Shown: positions 1-6,408 of the stretch, piece by piece
Layout of the letters: each line of letters begins with the position of its first letter
Position numbering within the stretch: position 1 is the stretch's first letter
Assembly: GCA_964439725.1 (NCBI GenBank)
Contig: CAYTPY010000021.1
Span: forward strand, 1 to 25,050
Origin: Croceibacterium_A sp964439725
GTDB taxonomy: Bacteria > Pseudomonadota > Alphaproteobacteria > Sphingomonadales > Sphingomonadaceae
Length of the DNA stretch: 25,050 nt
Direction: 5' to 3'
Notes under the pieces: model-generated
What the model was told of the DNA's origin: nothing
Database searches by the model: none
Seen by the model: only the letters and a program-made list of their open reading frames with translations
Translations under genes and position numbers: made by a program

Positions 1-1
1 C

Positions 2-76
2 GGGCGTATAGCTCAGTGGTAGAGCACTGTGTTGACATCGCAGGGGTCGGAAGTTCAATCCTTCCTACGCCCACCA
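2..76 (+). tRNA. tRNA-Val (anticodon GAC)
   Basis: A complete cloverleaf can be folded by eye. The acceptor stem GGGCGTA (2-8) pairs with TACGCCC (66-72), followed by discriminator A73 and an encoded CCA (74-76). The D stem is GCTC (11-14) with GAGC (22-25). The anticodon stem CTGTG (27-31) pairs with CGCAG (39-43) around the loop TTGACAT, which places anticodon GAC at 34-36. The T stem GGAAG (49-53) pairs with CTTCC (61-65) around TTCAATC. GAC reads the valine codons GUC and GUU. The promoter lies outside the window. Confidence 0.96.
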
Positions 77-84
77 TTCGAACA

Positions 85-115
85 CCCCGCAGATCCTCGG
101 ATCTGCGGGGCTTTT
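85..115 (+). terminator. Intrinsic terminator of tRNA-Val
   Basis: A perfect hairpin with an 11-bp stem (CCCCGCAGATC at 85-95 with GATCTGCGGGG at 100-110) and a CTCG tetraloop is followed directly by CTTTTCTT. It begins nine bases after the CCA end of the tRNA. It should end tRNA transcription and isolate it from the polyketide synthase gene downstream. Confidence 0.88.
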
Positions 116-257
116 CTTGACCGTCTAACTCTTGCGTTCAGTGTGGCGGTCGCTCCTTCTAAGGCACCGCGCGCGGGCGTGTTAAACAGGCGCTTCCTGT
201 GTTGGCCCGGGTCGATCTGCCAATGCCGGCACCTTGAGCCACCTCGACCGTTAGACA

Positions 258-1440
258 GTGGTGCCGAGCCTGCAACCGCGCATCAACGCAATCGCTACGG
301 CCGTGCCGCCCAGCGAGTGCGACACCACGTACTATGCCTGGGCCGAGCGGCAGCTACAGGGCCGTCGTGAAGCCCGCTTGTTGAAGCGGATGATGCAGCG
401 CTCGGGAATTGAGCGGCGCTTCACGGTTCTTTCGGATGCCGACACCTACCGCGAAGAAGGCGGCTTCTACGACGCGCCCGAACCGCCAACGACCGCCGAC
501 CGTATGGCAGTCTATGCCCGCGAGGCACCGGAACTCGCGCTCCAAGCTGTCCGCGGCCTGGGTGATTTGGGCAAAGTCACCCATCTGGTTGTGGCGAGCT
601 GCACCGGGTTCACTGCACCGGGTCTGGATCAGGTCATCGCCCGGCGCTTGGGCCTCGCCCCATCGGTGGAACGGGTCCTGATCGGGTTCATGGGCTGCTA
701 CGCGGGCGTCACCGCTATGCGGACTGCCGCCCACTTAGTCCGTTCCGAGCCTCGGGCCCGAGTTTTGGTCGTTTCGGTTGAGCTCTGCAGTCTGCACCTG
801 CAGCCGACGGATCGCCTCGAGAGCCTGATGGCAATGGCGCAATTCGCTGACGGGGCGGCGGCGGCTTTGGTCACTGCCGAAGGGCCGGGGCTCGCGCTGG
901 GGCAGGGCCTGTCGCTCACGCTCGAAGACAGTCAGCATCTCATTACCTGGACGATCGGGAACACCGGGTTTGCGATGGAGCTCTCCGGCGAAGTTCCGGC
1001 TCGTCTGGCAGAGGCGCTGAGTGATGCAGAGGTGCAGCTGACGGTCACCGGCGAGGCAAGTGTNNNNNNNNNNNNNNNNNNNNNNNNNNNNNNNNNNNNN
1101 NNNNNNNNNNNNNNNNNNNNNNNNNNNNNNNNNNNNNNNNNNNNNNNNNNNNNNNNNNNNNNNCGAGGCAAGTGTGGAGGCAATCGAAGGCTGGGCCATA
1201 CATCCCGGCGGCCGCTCCATCCTCGATGCCGTCGAACGAAGCCTTTCCCTTCCGGCCGAGAAGCTTGCCGCATCGCGCGCGGTGCTCCGTGACTTTGGCA
1301 ACATGTCTTCCGCCACGGTCCTGTTCGTCTTGAAGGCGTTGTGGGCCCAGCAACCAGCAACCGGAATTGCATTGGCCTTCGGACCCGGGCTCGCGATGGA
1401 AGGGCTGCGTTTCGGCTGGACGAACGGCGATGTTGGCTGA
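258..1440 (+). CDS. Type III polyketide synthase (chalcone/stilbene synthase superfamily), interrupted by an assembly gap
   Basis: This homodimeric cytosolic enzyme family condenses an acyl-CoA starter with malonyl-CoA extender units and cyclises the product to pyrones, resorcinols or phloroglucinols. All three catalytic residues are visible: Cys147 in GFMGCYAG, His278 in WAIHPGG and Asn311 in GNMSSATV. The C-terminus carries the family loop FGPGLAMEG. The numbering assumes the 100-N run (1064-1163) is collapsed on the 12-bp sequence CGAGGCAAGTGT present on both sides. That gives an uninterrupted 356-residue protein, the normal family length. An in-frame TAG lies at 252, so translation must start at GTG 258 or GTG 261; no clear Shine-Dalgarno is seen and the next Met is residue 45. 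The stop overlaps the methyltransferase start by 11 bp. The starter unit and product cannot be read from sequence. The family call is firm. Confidence 0.93.
1064..1163. other. Scaffold gap (100 N) with overlapping contig ends
   Basis: Exactly 100 N, a conventional placeholder for a gap of unknown size. The 12 bases before it (1052-1063) and the 12 bases after it (1164-1175) are identical, CGAGGCAAGTGT. The likely explanation is that the two contigs overlap and no sequence is missing. Merging them keeps the type III PKS frame open and gives a normal spacing between the VPARL region and the WAIHPGG histidine motif. Confidence 0.85.
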
Positions 1441-2116
1441 CCGCCTCGACGCGACCGAGCTTATGGACGACCCCGCGCTTGAGGCCGGAACCTACCAAGC
1501 CGTTCTCGCGGACCTCGCGCGCGTCAATCGAATTACATTGGCTTACCGCCCCACGCTCTCCTTCCTAACTCGTGCTCTCAGCGGCCGCACACGGTTCAGC
1601 TTGCTCGACGTCGGTTTCGGAGATGGCGACATGCTGCGCACGATCGCAAGGTGGGCCAGACGCCGGGGGATTGAAGCGCGCTTGACCGGGATCGATCTGA
1701 ACCCGCGCAGCAAGGCCCATGCAGCGTCCAAAACTCCGCCGGGTGACCCCATCACATATCTTTATGGCGACTACCGGGATCTAGAAGGCATAGGTTTCGA
1801 CTGCATAATATCGAGCCTCGTCGCTCACCACATGACCGAGAACCAGCTCGCAGCTTTCGTACGCTTCATGGAAGCCGAAGCCGCTCTAGGCTGGTTCGTG
1901 AACGACCTCCACCGGCACGCCCTCGCTTACAATGGGTGGCCGCTTCTCGCTGGCTTGATGCGATGGCACCGCATCGTTCGCCTCGATGGACGAACGTCGA
2001 TCGCGCGGAGCTTCAAACCTCATGAATGGCAGACGATGCTTGCCAGTGAGAGCATCGTGGGCGCGAAGGTTCAACGCTGCTTTCCATTCCGGTTATGCGT
2101 CCAACGCCTCCGCTGA
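1430..2116 (+). CDS. Class I SAM-dependent methyltransferase of the type III PKS operon
   Basis: A 228-residue protein with a Rossmann-type SAM-binding motif I, LLDVGFGDGD, near residues 58-67. The acidic LTGIDLNPRS follows at the end of strand 2, and SSLVAHHMT occupies the post-motif position common in small-molecule methyltransferases. No membrane segment is evident. The chosen ATG overlaps the PKS stop by 11 bp; a later in-frame ATG at 1463 is possible, and the frame is open upstream into the PKS. The end overlaps the next gene by 22 bp, so the three genes are very probably co-translated. The likely job is O- or C-methylation of the polyketide product; this is inferred from context and not from a substrate signature. 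Confidence 0.85.
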   Translation: MLADRLDATELMDDPALEAGTYQAVLADLARVNRITLAYRPTLSFLTRALSGRTRFSLLDVGFGDGDMLRTIARWARRRGIEARLTGIDLNPRSKAHAASKTPPGDPITYLYGDYRDLEGIGFDCIISSLVAHHMTENQLAAFVRFMEAEAALGWFVNDLHRHALAYNGWPLLAGLMRWHRIVRLDGRTSIARSFKPHEWQTMLASESIVGAKVQRCFPFRLCVQRLR

Positions 2117-3210
2117 TTGTCGGCGCCGGACCGGCGGGCTGTGCAGCCGCTATCGTGCTCGCCGAAGCAGGACACCGGCCGGTCCTGATCGACCGCTTCG
2201 CAGAAGTGCCAGATGCCCTCTGCGGCGGCTTTCTCAGCTGGCGCACAAGGCAGCAACTCAGCTGTCTCGGGATCGATCTGCGGGCGCTTGGGGCGGTCTC
2301 GGTGCACCGGCTCGCGCTGTTCGCGGCCCCCTGTGAGGCCACCGCGGCGCTTCCTGAGCCCGGCCTCGCCATATCTCGTCAGGCACTCGATACGGCGATG
2401 CGCGCCAGAGCGATAGCTGCCGGATGCCAGATCGAGATTGACAGCATCCGTGAACTGGACGGGCTAACGGCAATCGGTCGGCGTCGGATTTGGACCGGCA
2501 ATGGGCTGTTTTTCGCCACTGGTAAGCACGATCTGCGCGGTGCGGGCCGGCCCCGCTCCGCGAGCGACGCAACGCTGGGCCTCCGATTACGCCTGCCGCG
2601 GTCCGCATCACGCCTCGGCTCGCTCGCTGACACCATAGAGTTGCATCTCTTCGAACGAGGGTACGCGGGGCTCGTTCTTCAGGAGGATGGGACCACAAAC
2701 GTCTGCCTTGCCGTGCGCAAGTCGATGCTGGCGGGGAGCGGCGGCAACCCGCGCCATCTCGTGGCGTCACTCGCTCGTAATAATCCTGCATTTCAGGCGC
2801 GGCTGGGAGACGAGTGGGACCAGGCGGTGATCGAAGCCATCGCAGCAGTGCCTTACGGCTGGCTCGTCCGCCGCGCCTCAACTGGCCTTTTCCGGCTCGG
2901 TGACCAAGCCGCTGTCATTCCGTCGCTCGCGGGAGAAGGCATCTCCATCGCCGTCGCCAGCGGTATTCTTGCGGCGCAGACTTGGCTGAAGCACGGGCCG
3001 GACGGCTCGAAGCTGTTTCAGCAGCGGCTCGGCGCTGCCGCAGCTCCAGCTATTCGCGCCGCGACATTGGCTCGCAAAATCGCGGAACATCCGGTGGCTG
3101 CCCGCCTCGGGCTGAAGGTTGCCGGGCAAGCGCCGGCGGCATTACGCTGGCTCGCTCAAGCCAGCCGCGTTTCGGCCCCCTCCCTTGCGCCCCGCGCAGT
3201 GGCTTCGTAA
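2095..3210 (+). CDS. FAD-dependent oxidoreductase (UbiH/geranylgeranyl-reductase-like flavoprotein)
   Basis: A 371-residue flavoprotein. The N-terminal dinucleotide-binding fold is clear: LIVGAGPAGCAAA with the GxGxxG glycines at residues 10, 12 and 15, ending in an acidic residue after VLID. A middle motif, ATGKHDLRG, matches the region that contacts FAD in this superfamily. A C-terminal GD motif near residue 268 (LGDQAAVIPSLAGEGISIA) binds the FAD ribityl/pyrophosphate. It is the third gene of the PKS-methyltransferase-flavoprotein set and overlaps the methyltransferase by 22 bp. It probably hydroxylates, oxidises or reduces the polyketide-derived ring or an attached lipid chain. Monooxygenase and reductase activity cannot be told apart from sequence. 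Confidence 0.86.
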   Translation: MRPTPPLIVGAGPAGCAAAIVLAEAGHRPVLIDRFAEVPDALCGGFLSWRTRQQLSCLGIDLRALGAVSVHRLALFAAPCEATAALPEPGLAISRQALDTAMRARAIAAGCQIEIDSIRELDGLTAIGRRRIWTGNGLFFATGKHDLRGAGRPRSASDATLGLRLRLPRSASRLGSLADTIELHLFERGYAGLVLQEDGTTNVCLAVRKSMLAGSGGNPRHLVASLARNNPAFQARLGDEWDQAVIEAIAAVPYGWLVRRASTGLFRLGDQAAVIPSLAGEGISIAVASGILAAQTWLKHGPDGSKLFQQRLGAAAAPAIRAATLARKIAEHPVAARLGLKVAGQAPAALRWLAQASRVSAPSLAPRAVAS

Positions 3211-3253
3211 GGGACGCGGCATTCTTTCAGCACAAGTTTCAGGAATCCCCCGA

Positions 3254-4477
3254 ATGGCGAAGATCAAGGTCGTGAACCCGGTCGTCGAGATCGACGGCGA
3301 CGAGATGACAAGGATCATCTGGCAGTGGATCCGCGAACGATTGATCCTCCCTTACCTTGATGTCGACCTGAAGTACTTCGACCTCGGCATCGAGAAGCGC
3401 GACGAGACCCGCGACCAGATCACGGTCGATGCGGCTAACGCGATCAAGCAGCACGGCGTCGGCGTGAAGTGCGCCACCATCACGCCGGACGAGGCGCGGG
3501 TCGAGGAATTCGGCCTGCACGACATGTACAAGTCGCCCAACGGGACGATCCGCAACATCCTCGGCGGCACCATCTTCCGCGAACCGATCGTCATTCAAAA
3601 CGTGCCGCGCCTGATCCCGGGGTGGACGGATCCGATCGTTGTCGGCCGCCATGCTTTTGGCGACCAATACCGCGCCACCGACTTCCTGGTGCCAGGCGCC
3701 GGCACGCTGCGCCTGGTGTTCGAAGGTGAAGATGGGCAGACGATCGACCGCGAGGTCTATCAGTTCAAGGCGCCAGGCGTCGCCATGTCGATGTACAATC
3801 TCGACGACTCCATCCGCGATTTCGCTCGCGCCAGCTTCAACTACGGTCTCGACCGGGGTTGGCCGGTGTACCTCTCGACGAAGAATACGATCATCAAAGC
3901 CTACGACGGGCGCTTCAAGGACCTGTTCCAGGAAGTCTTCGAGAGCGAAGGCTTCGCGGCGCGCTTTGTCGAAGCCGGCATCACTTACGAGCACCGTCTG
4001 ATCGACGACATGGTCGCCTCGGCGCTGAAATGGAGCGGCAAATTCATCTGGGCTGCCAAAAACTACGACGGCGACGTGCAATCCGACCAAGTCGCACAAG
4101 GTTTCGGTTCGCTCGGCCTGATGACGTCTGTCTTGATGACCCCGGACGGCAAGACGGTGGAAGCGGAAGCGGCTCACGGCACCGTCACGCGCCACTACCG
4201 GCAGCATCAGCAGGGCAAGGCCACCAGCACCAATCCGATCGCCTCGATCTTCGCCTGGACGCGCGGTCTCATCTACCGCGGCCGGTTCGACAACACGCCC
4301 GACGTGGTTCGGTTCGCCGAAACGCTCGAAAAGGTCTGCATCGAAACCGTCGAAAGCGGAAAGATGACCAAGGATCTGGCGTTGTTAATCGGTCCCGATC
4401 AGCCGTGGATGACCACGGAGCAGTTCTTCGAGGCGATCGTTCAGAACCTCGAAGCCGAAATGGCTACTTGGGCTTGA
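3254..4477 (+). CDS. icd: NADP-dependent isocitrate dehydrogenase
   Basis: A 407-residue cytosolic TCA-cycle enzyme that converts isocitrate to 2-oxoglutarate and CO2 with NADP+. It belongs to the eukaryote-like homodimeric subfamily typical of alphaproteobacteria: start MAKIKVVNPVVEIDGDEMTR, substrate-loop KSPNGTIRNILGGT, metal-binding LIDDMVA and NADP-binding AAHGTVTRHYR. The ATG at 3254 has AGGA at 3241-3244 and gives the standard family N-terminus, although the frame stays open further upstream. The gene lies 43 bp after the flavoprotein stop with no visible terminator between, so read-through from the polyketide operon is possible. It is followed 10 bp later by the GNAT-nitrilase gene. 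Confidence 0.97.
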   Translation: MAKIKVVNPVVEIDGDEMTRIIWQWIRERLILPYLDVDLKYFDLGIEKRDETRDQITVDAANAIKQHGVGVKCATITPDEARVEEFGLHDMYKSPNGTIRNILGGTIFREPIVIQNVPRLIPGWTDPIVVGRHAFGDQYRATDFLVPGAGTLRLVFEGEDGQTIDREVYQFKAPGVAMSMYNLDDSIRDFARASFNYGLDRGWPVYLSTKNTIIKAYDGRFKDLFQEVFESEGFAARFVEAGITYEHRLIDDMVASALKWSGKFIWAAKNYDGDVQSDQVAQGFGSLGLMTSVLMTPDGKTVEAEAAHGTVTRHYRQHQQGKATSTNPIASIFAWTRGLIYRGRFDNTPDVVRFAETLEKVCIETVESGKMTKDLALLIGPDQPWMTTEQFFEAIVQNLEAEMATWA

Positions 4478-4487
4478 GGAGCTAGGC

Positions 4488-6086
4488 ATGACAGCGGCCC
4501 GTCTCGAGATCCGCCAGGCCGAGACGGGCGATGTCGCCGACATCGAGCGTCTGGTCCGCCGCGTTTACGAGGACTTCCCTCCCTACACGCGGGGCCAGAT
4601 TCGCGGCCAGATCAACAATTTCCCGCGGGGCTGCTTCGTCGCCGTGCTCGACGGCGCCCTCATCGGTTACTGCGCCTCCATGCGTCTCTCGGGCGAGAAG
4701 GCGCTGCGACCGCATAGCTGGGATGAGATCACCGGAAACGGTTACGGCTCGCGCCACGATCCGAATGGGGACTGGCTCTACGGCTATGAGATGTGCGTCG
4801 ATCCGCAGGTACGCGGCACCCGCATCGGTCGCCGGCTCTACGAGGAACGCCGCGCGCTCGCTGAAGAGCTTGAGCTGAAAGGCATCGTCTTCGGGGGGCG
4901 AATGCCGAATTATACGCGGTTCGCGCGCCGGGTCGACGGCCCCGAGGATTATGTCCAGCAGGTCATCGCTGGCCGCATACACGATCCGGTGCTGCGCTTC
5001 CAACTTGCCAACGGGTTCGAGCCGATCGGCTTGCTTAAGGACTACCTTCCTCAGGATGTCCGTTCAAAGGGCTATTCGGTACATCTCATCTGGCGCAATC
5101 CGTTCGTCGATCAGGACGAAAGCGGCAAATTCCGGGTTCCGCGAGGCGTCGAGAGCGTTCGCATCGCCACTTGCCAGTTGCAGGCGCGCGCGGTGAACGG
5201 CTTCGATGAGTTCATCGGACAGGTCGAATATTTCGTGGACGTGGCGGCCGATTACGGCTCCGACTTCATCCTGTTCCCTGAACTGTTCACGCTCATGCTG
5301 CTCAGCGCCGAGGAGAAGGAGCTCTCGCCGATAGAAGCGATCGAGGCTCTGAGCCGGTTCACCCCGCGCATTCGGACGGCGCTCTCGGAGATGGCGCTTA
5401 AGTTCAACATTAACATCATTGGCGGCTCCCACCCAACCCGCATGGAGGACGGCGACATCCACAACGTCGCTTACGTATGCCTGCGCGATGGTTCGATCCA
5501 CGAGCAGGAGAAGATCCACCCGACGCCAAACGAAGCCTACTGGTGGAACATCAAGGGCGGCGATTCGCTGGACGTGATCCAGACCGATTGCGGTCCGATC
5601 GGCGTGCTGATCTGCTACGACAGCGAGTTTCCCGAACTTGCCCGGCGCCTGGTGGACGAAGGCGCGCGGATCATCTTCGTGCCCTTCTGCACCGACAGCC
5701 GCCAGGGTTACATGCGCGTGCGCTACTGCTGTGCGGCGCGGGCCATCGAGAACCAGTGTTTCGTGGTGATGAGCGGCAACGTCGGCAACCTGCCCAACGT
5801 TGCCAACATGGACATTCAGTACGCCCAGAGCTGCATCCTCACGCCTTGCGACTTCCCGTTCGCCCGCGATGGCATCGCGGCAGAGGCGACCGAGAACGTC
5901 GAGACGCTGACGATCAGCGACGTCAATCTCGCCGACCTGTCGTGGGCTCGCGCCGAAGGCACGGTGCGCAACCTCGCCGATCGCCGCTTCGATCTCTACC
6001 GGATCGGGTGGAGCGAAGACACCCATGGCGGGGGAACCGGGCCCGATAAGGCACCGATGATCCGGGGCGGCCCCGGCGGCGGCTAG
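4488..6086 (+). CDS. Bifunctional GNAT acetyltransferase / carbon-nitrogen hydrolase (nitrilase superfamily) fusion
   Basis: A 532-residue fusion. Residues 5 to about 195 form a GNAT domain, with the acetyl-CoA-binding segment VDPQVRGTRIGRRLYEE near 105-120. The central position of the usual RGxGxG loop is Arg here. Residues of about 223-500 form a nitrilase-superfamily amidohydrolase with the full catalytic triad: Glu265 (FPELF), Lys342 (QEKIHPT) and Cys376 (LICYDSEFPE). Such GNAT-nitrilase fusions, for example Bacillus YhcX-type proteins, are known but their substrates are unresolved. A strong Shine-Dalgarno (GAGGAG) overlapping the end of icd precedes the ATG by a few bases, indicating an icd operon. 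The domain calls are firm; the substrate is unknown. Confidence 0.93.
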   Translation: MTAARLEIRQAETGDVADIERLVRRVYEDFPPYTRGQIRGQINNFPRGCFVAVLDGALIGYCASMRLSGEKALRPHSWDEITGNGYGSRHDPNGDWLYGYEMCVDPQVRGTRIGRRLYEERRALAEELELKGIVFGGRMPNYTRFARRVDGPEDYVQQVIAGRIHDPVLRFQLANGFEPIGLLKDYLPQDVRSKGYSVHLIWRNPFVDQDESGKFRVPRGVESVRIATCQLQARAVNGFDEFIGQVEYFVDVAADYGSDFILFPELFTLMLLSAEEKELSPIEAIEALSRFTPRIRTALSEMALKFNINIIGGSHPTRMEDGDIHNVAYVCLRDGSIHEQEKIHPTPNEAYWWNIKGGDSLDVIQTDCGPIGVLICYDSEFPELARRLVDEGARIIFVPFCTDSRQGYMRVRYCCAARAIENQCFVVMSGNVGNLPNVANMDIQYAQSCILTPCDFPFARDGIAAEATENVETLTISDVNLADLSWARAEGTVRNLADRRFDLYRIGWSEDTHGGGTGPDKAPMIRGGPGGG

Positions 6087-6123
6087 AAGAGCCCGGCTAT
6101 GGGACTGGCATTGGCCTCCAAAG

Positions 6124-6137
6124 GGACGGACCCGTCC
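6124..6137. repeat. Inverted repeat upstream of the small-protein gene
   Basis: The perfect inverted repeat GGACGG-AC-CCGTCC lies between the GNAT-nitrilase stop (6086) and the small ORF start (6175). It could be an operator for the small gene or a short hairpin at the end of the upstream transcript. It lacks a T tract, so I do not call it a terminator. Confidence 0.35.
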
Positions 6138-6174
6138 GCCTCCTTAACCGTTAGAGGTGGGAAGGAGATTTCCA

Positions 6175-6354
6175 ATGACGGAAGGCAACGATCCCAAGAG
6201 TCCGAAGCCTGGCATGACCCCGCGTGAGCAGACGGGCGAAGAGCACGGCTCGATCAAGGGCGAACAACGGGGCAAAGACGACTTCAAGGGTAAAGGCGAT
6301 ACCGCACGCGGCAGCGAGCCGGCTCAGCGCGGGGCGAGCACTCAGCGCGGGTAG
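6175..6354 (+). CDS. Small hydrophilic, probably disordered 59-residue protein
   Basis: I do not recognise a family. The ATG at 6175 has a good Shine-Dalgarno, GAAGGAG (6161-6167), with ideal spacing, which is the main argument that this ORF is real. An upstream in-frame GTG at 6157 is less likely. The protein is almost free of hydrophobic residues and rich in Gly, Lys, Glu, Arg, Pro and Thr. There is no membrane segment or cysteine. It ends in a short repeat, QRGASTQRG, encoded by two 11-bp copies of CTCAGCGCGGG at 6323-6333 and 6341-6351. The composition resembles small stress-related disordered proteins, but that is only an impression. It converges on alaS. Confidence 0.6.
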   Translation: MTEGNDPKSPKPGMTPREQTGEEHGSIKGEQRGKDDFKGKGDTARGSEPAQRGASTQRG

Positions 6355-6408
6355 AGCCGGTCTGGCCGAGCTTAACCCGCGGGCAGCCATTTACCCGGTT
6401 GAATCGCT

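Noticed and set aside
1164..1292. C-terminal tail of the PKS read straight through the 100-N gap, ending at 1292
   Set aside because: It is in the wrong frame after the gap; the true PKS C-terminus with WAIHPGG and GNMSSATV is in another frame and ends at 1440.
3239..4207. A 322-codon open frame on the minus strand
   Set aside because: Antisense shadow of icd with low-complexity Asp/Val/Arg content and no family features.
5064..6026. A 320-codon open frame on the minus strand
   Set aside because: Antisense shadow of the nitrilase domain; the real coding strand carries the full catalytic triad.
6123..6152. Possible general-stress (EcfG-type GGAAC-N16/17-CGTT) promoter for the small protein
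   Set aside because: The -35-like GGGAC and the CGTT are 21 bp apart, outside the accepted spacing.
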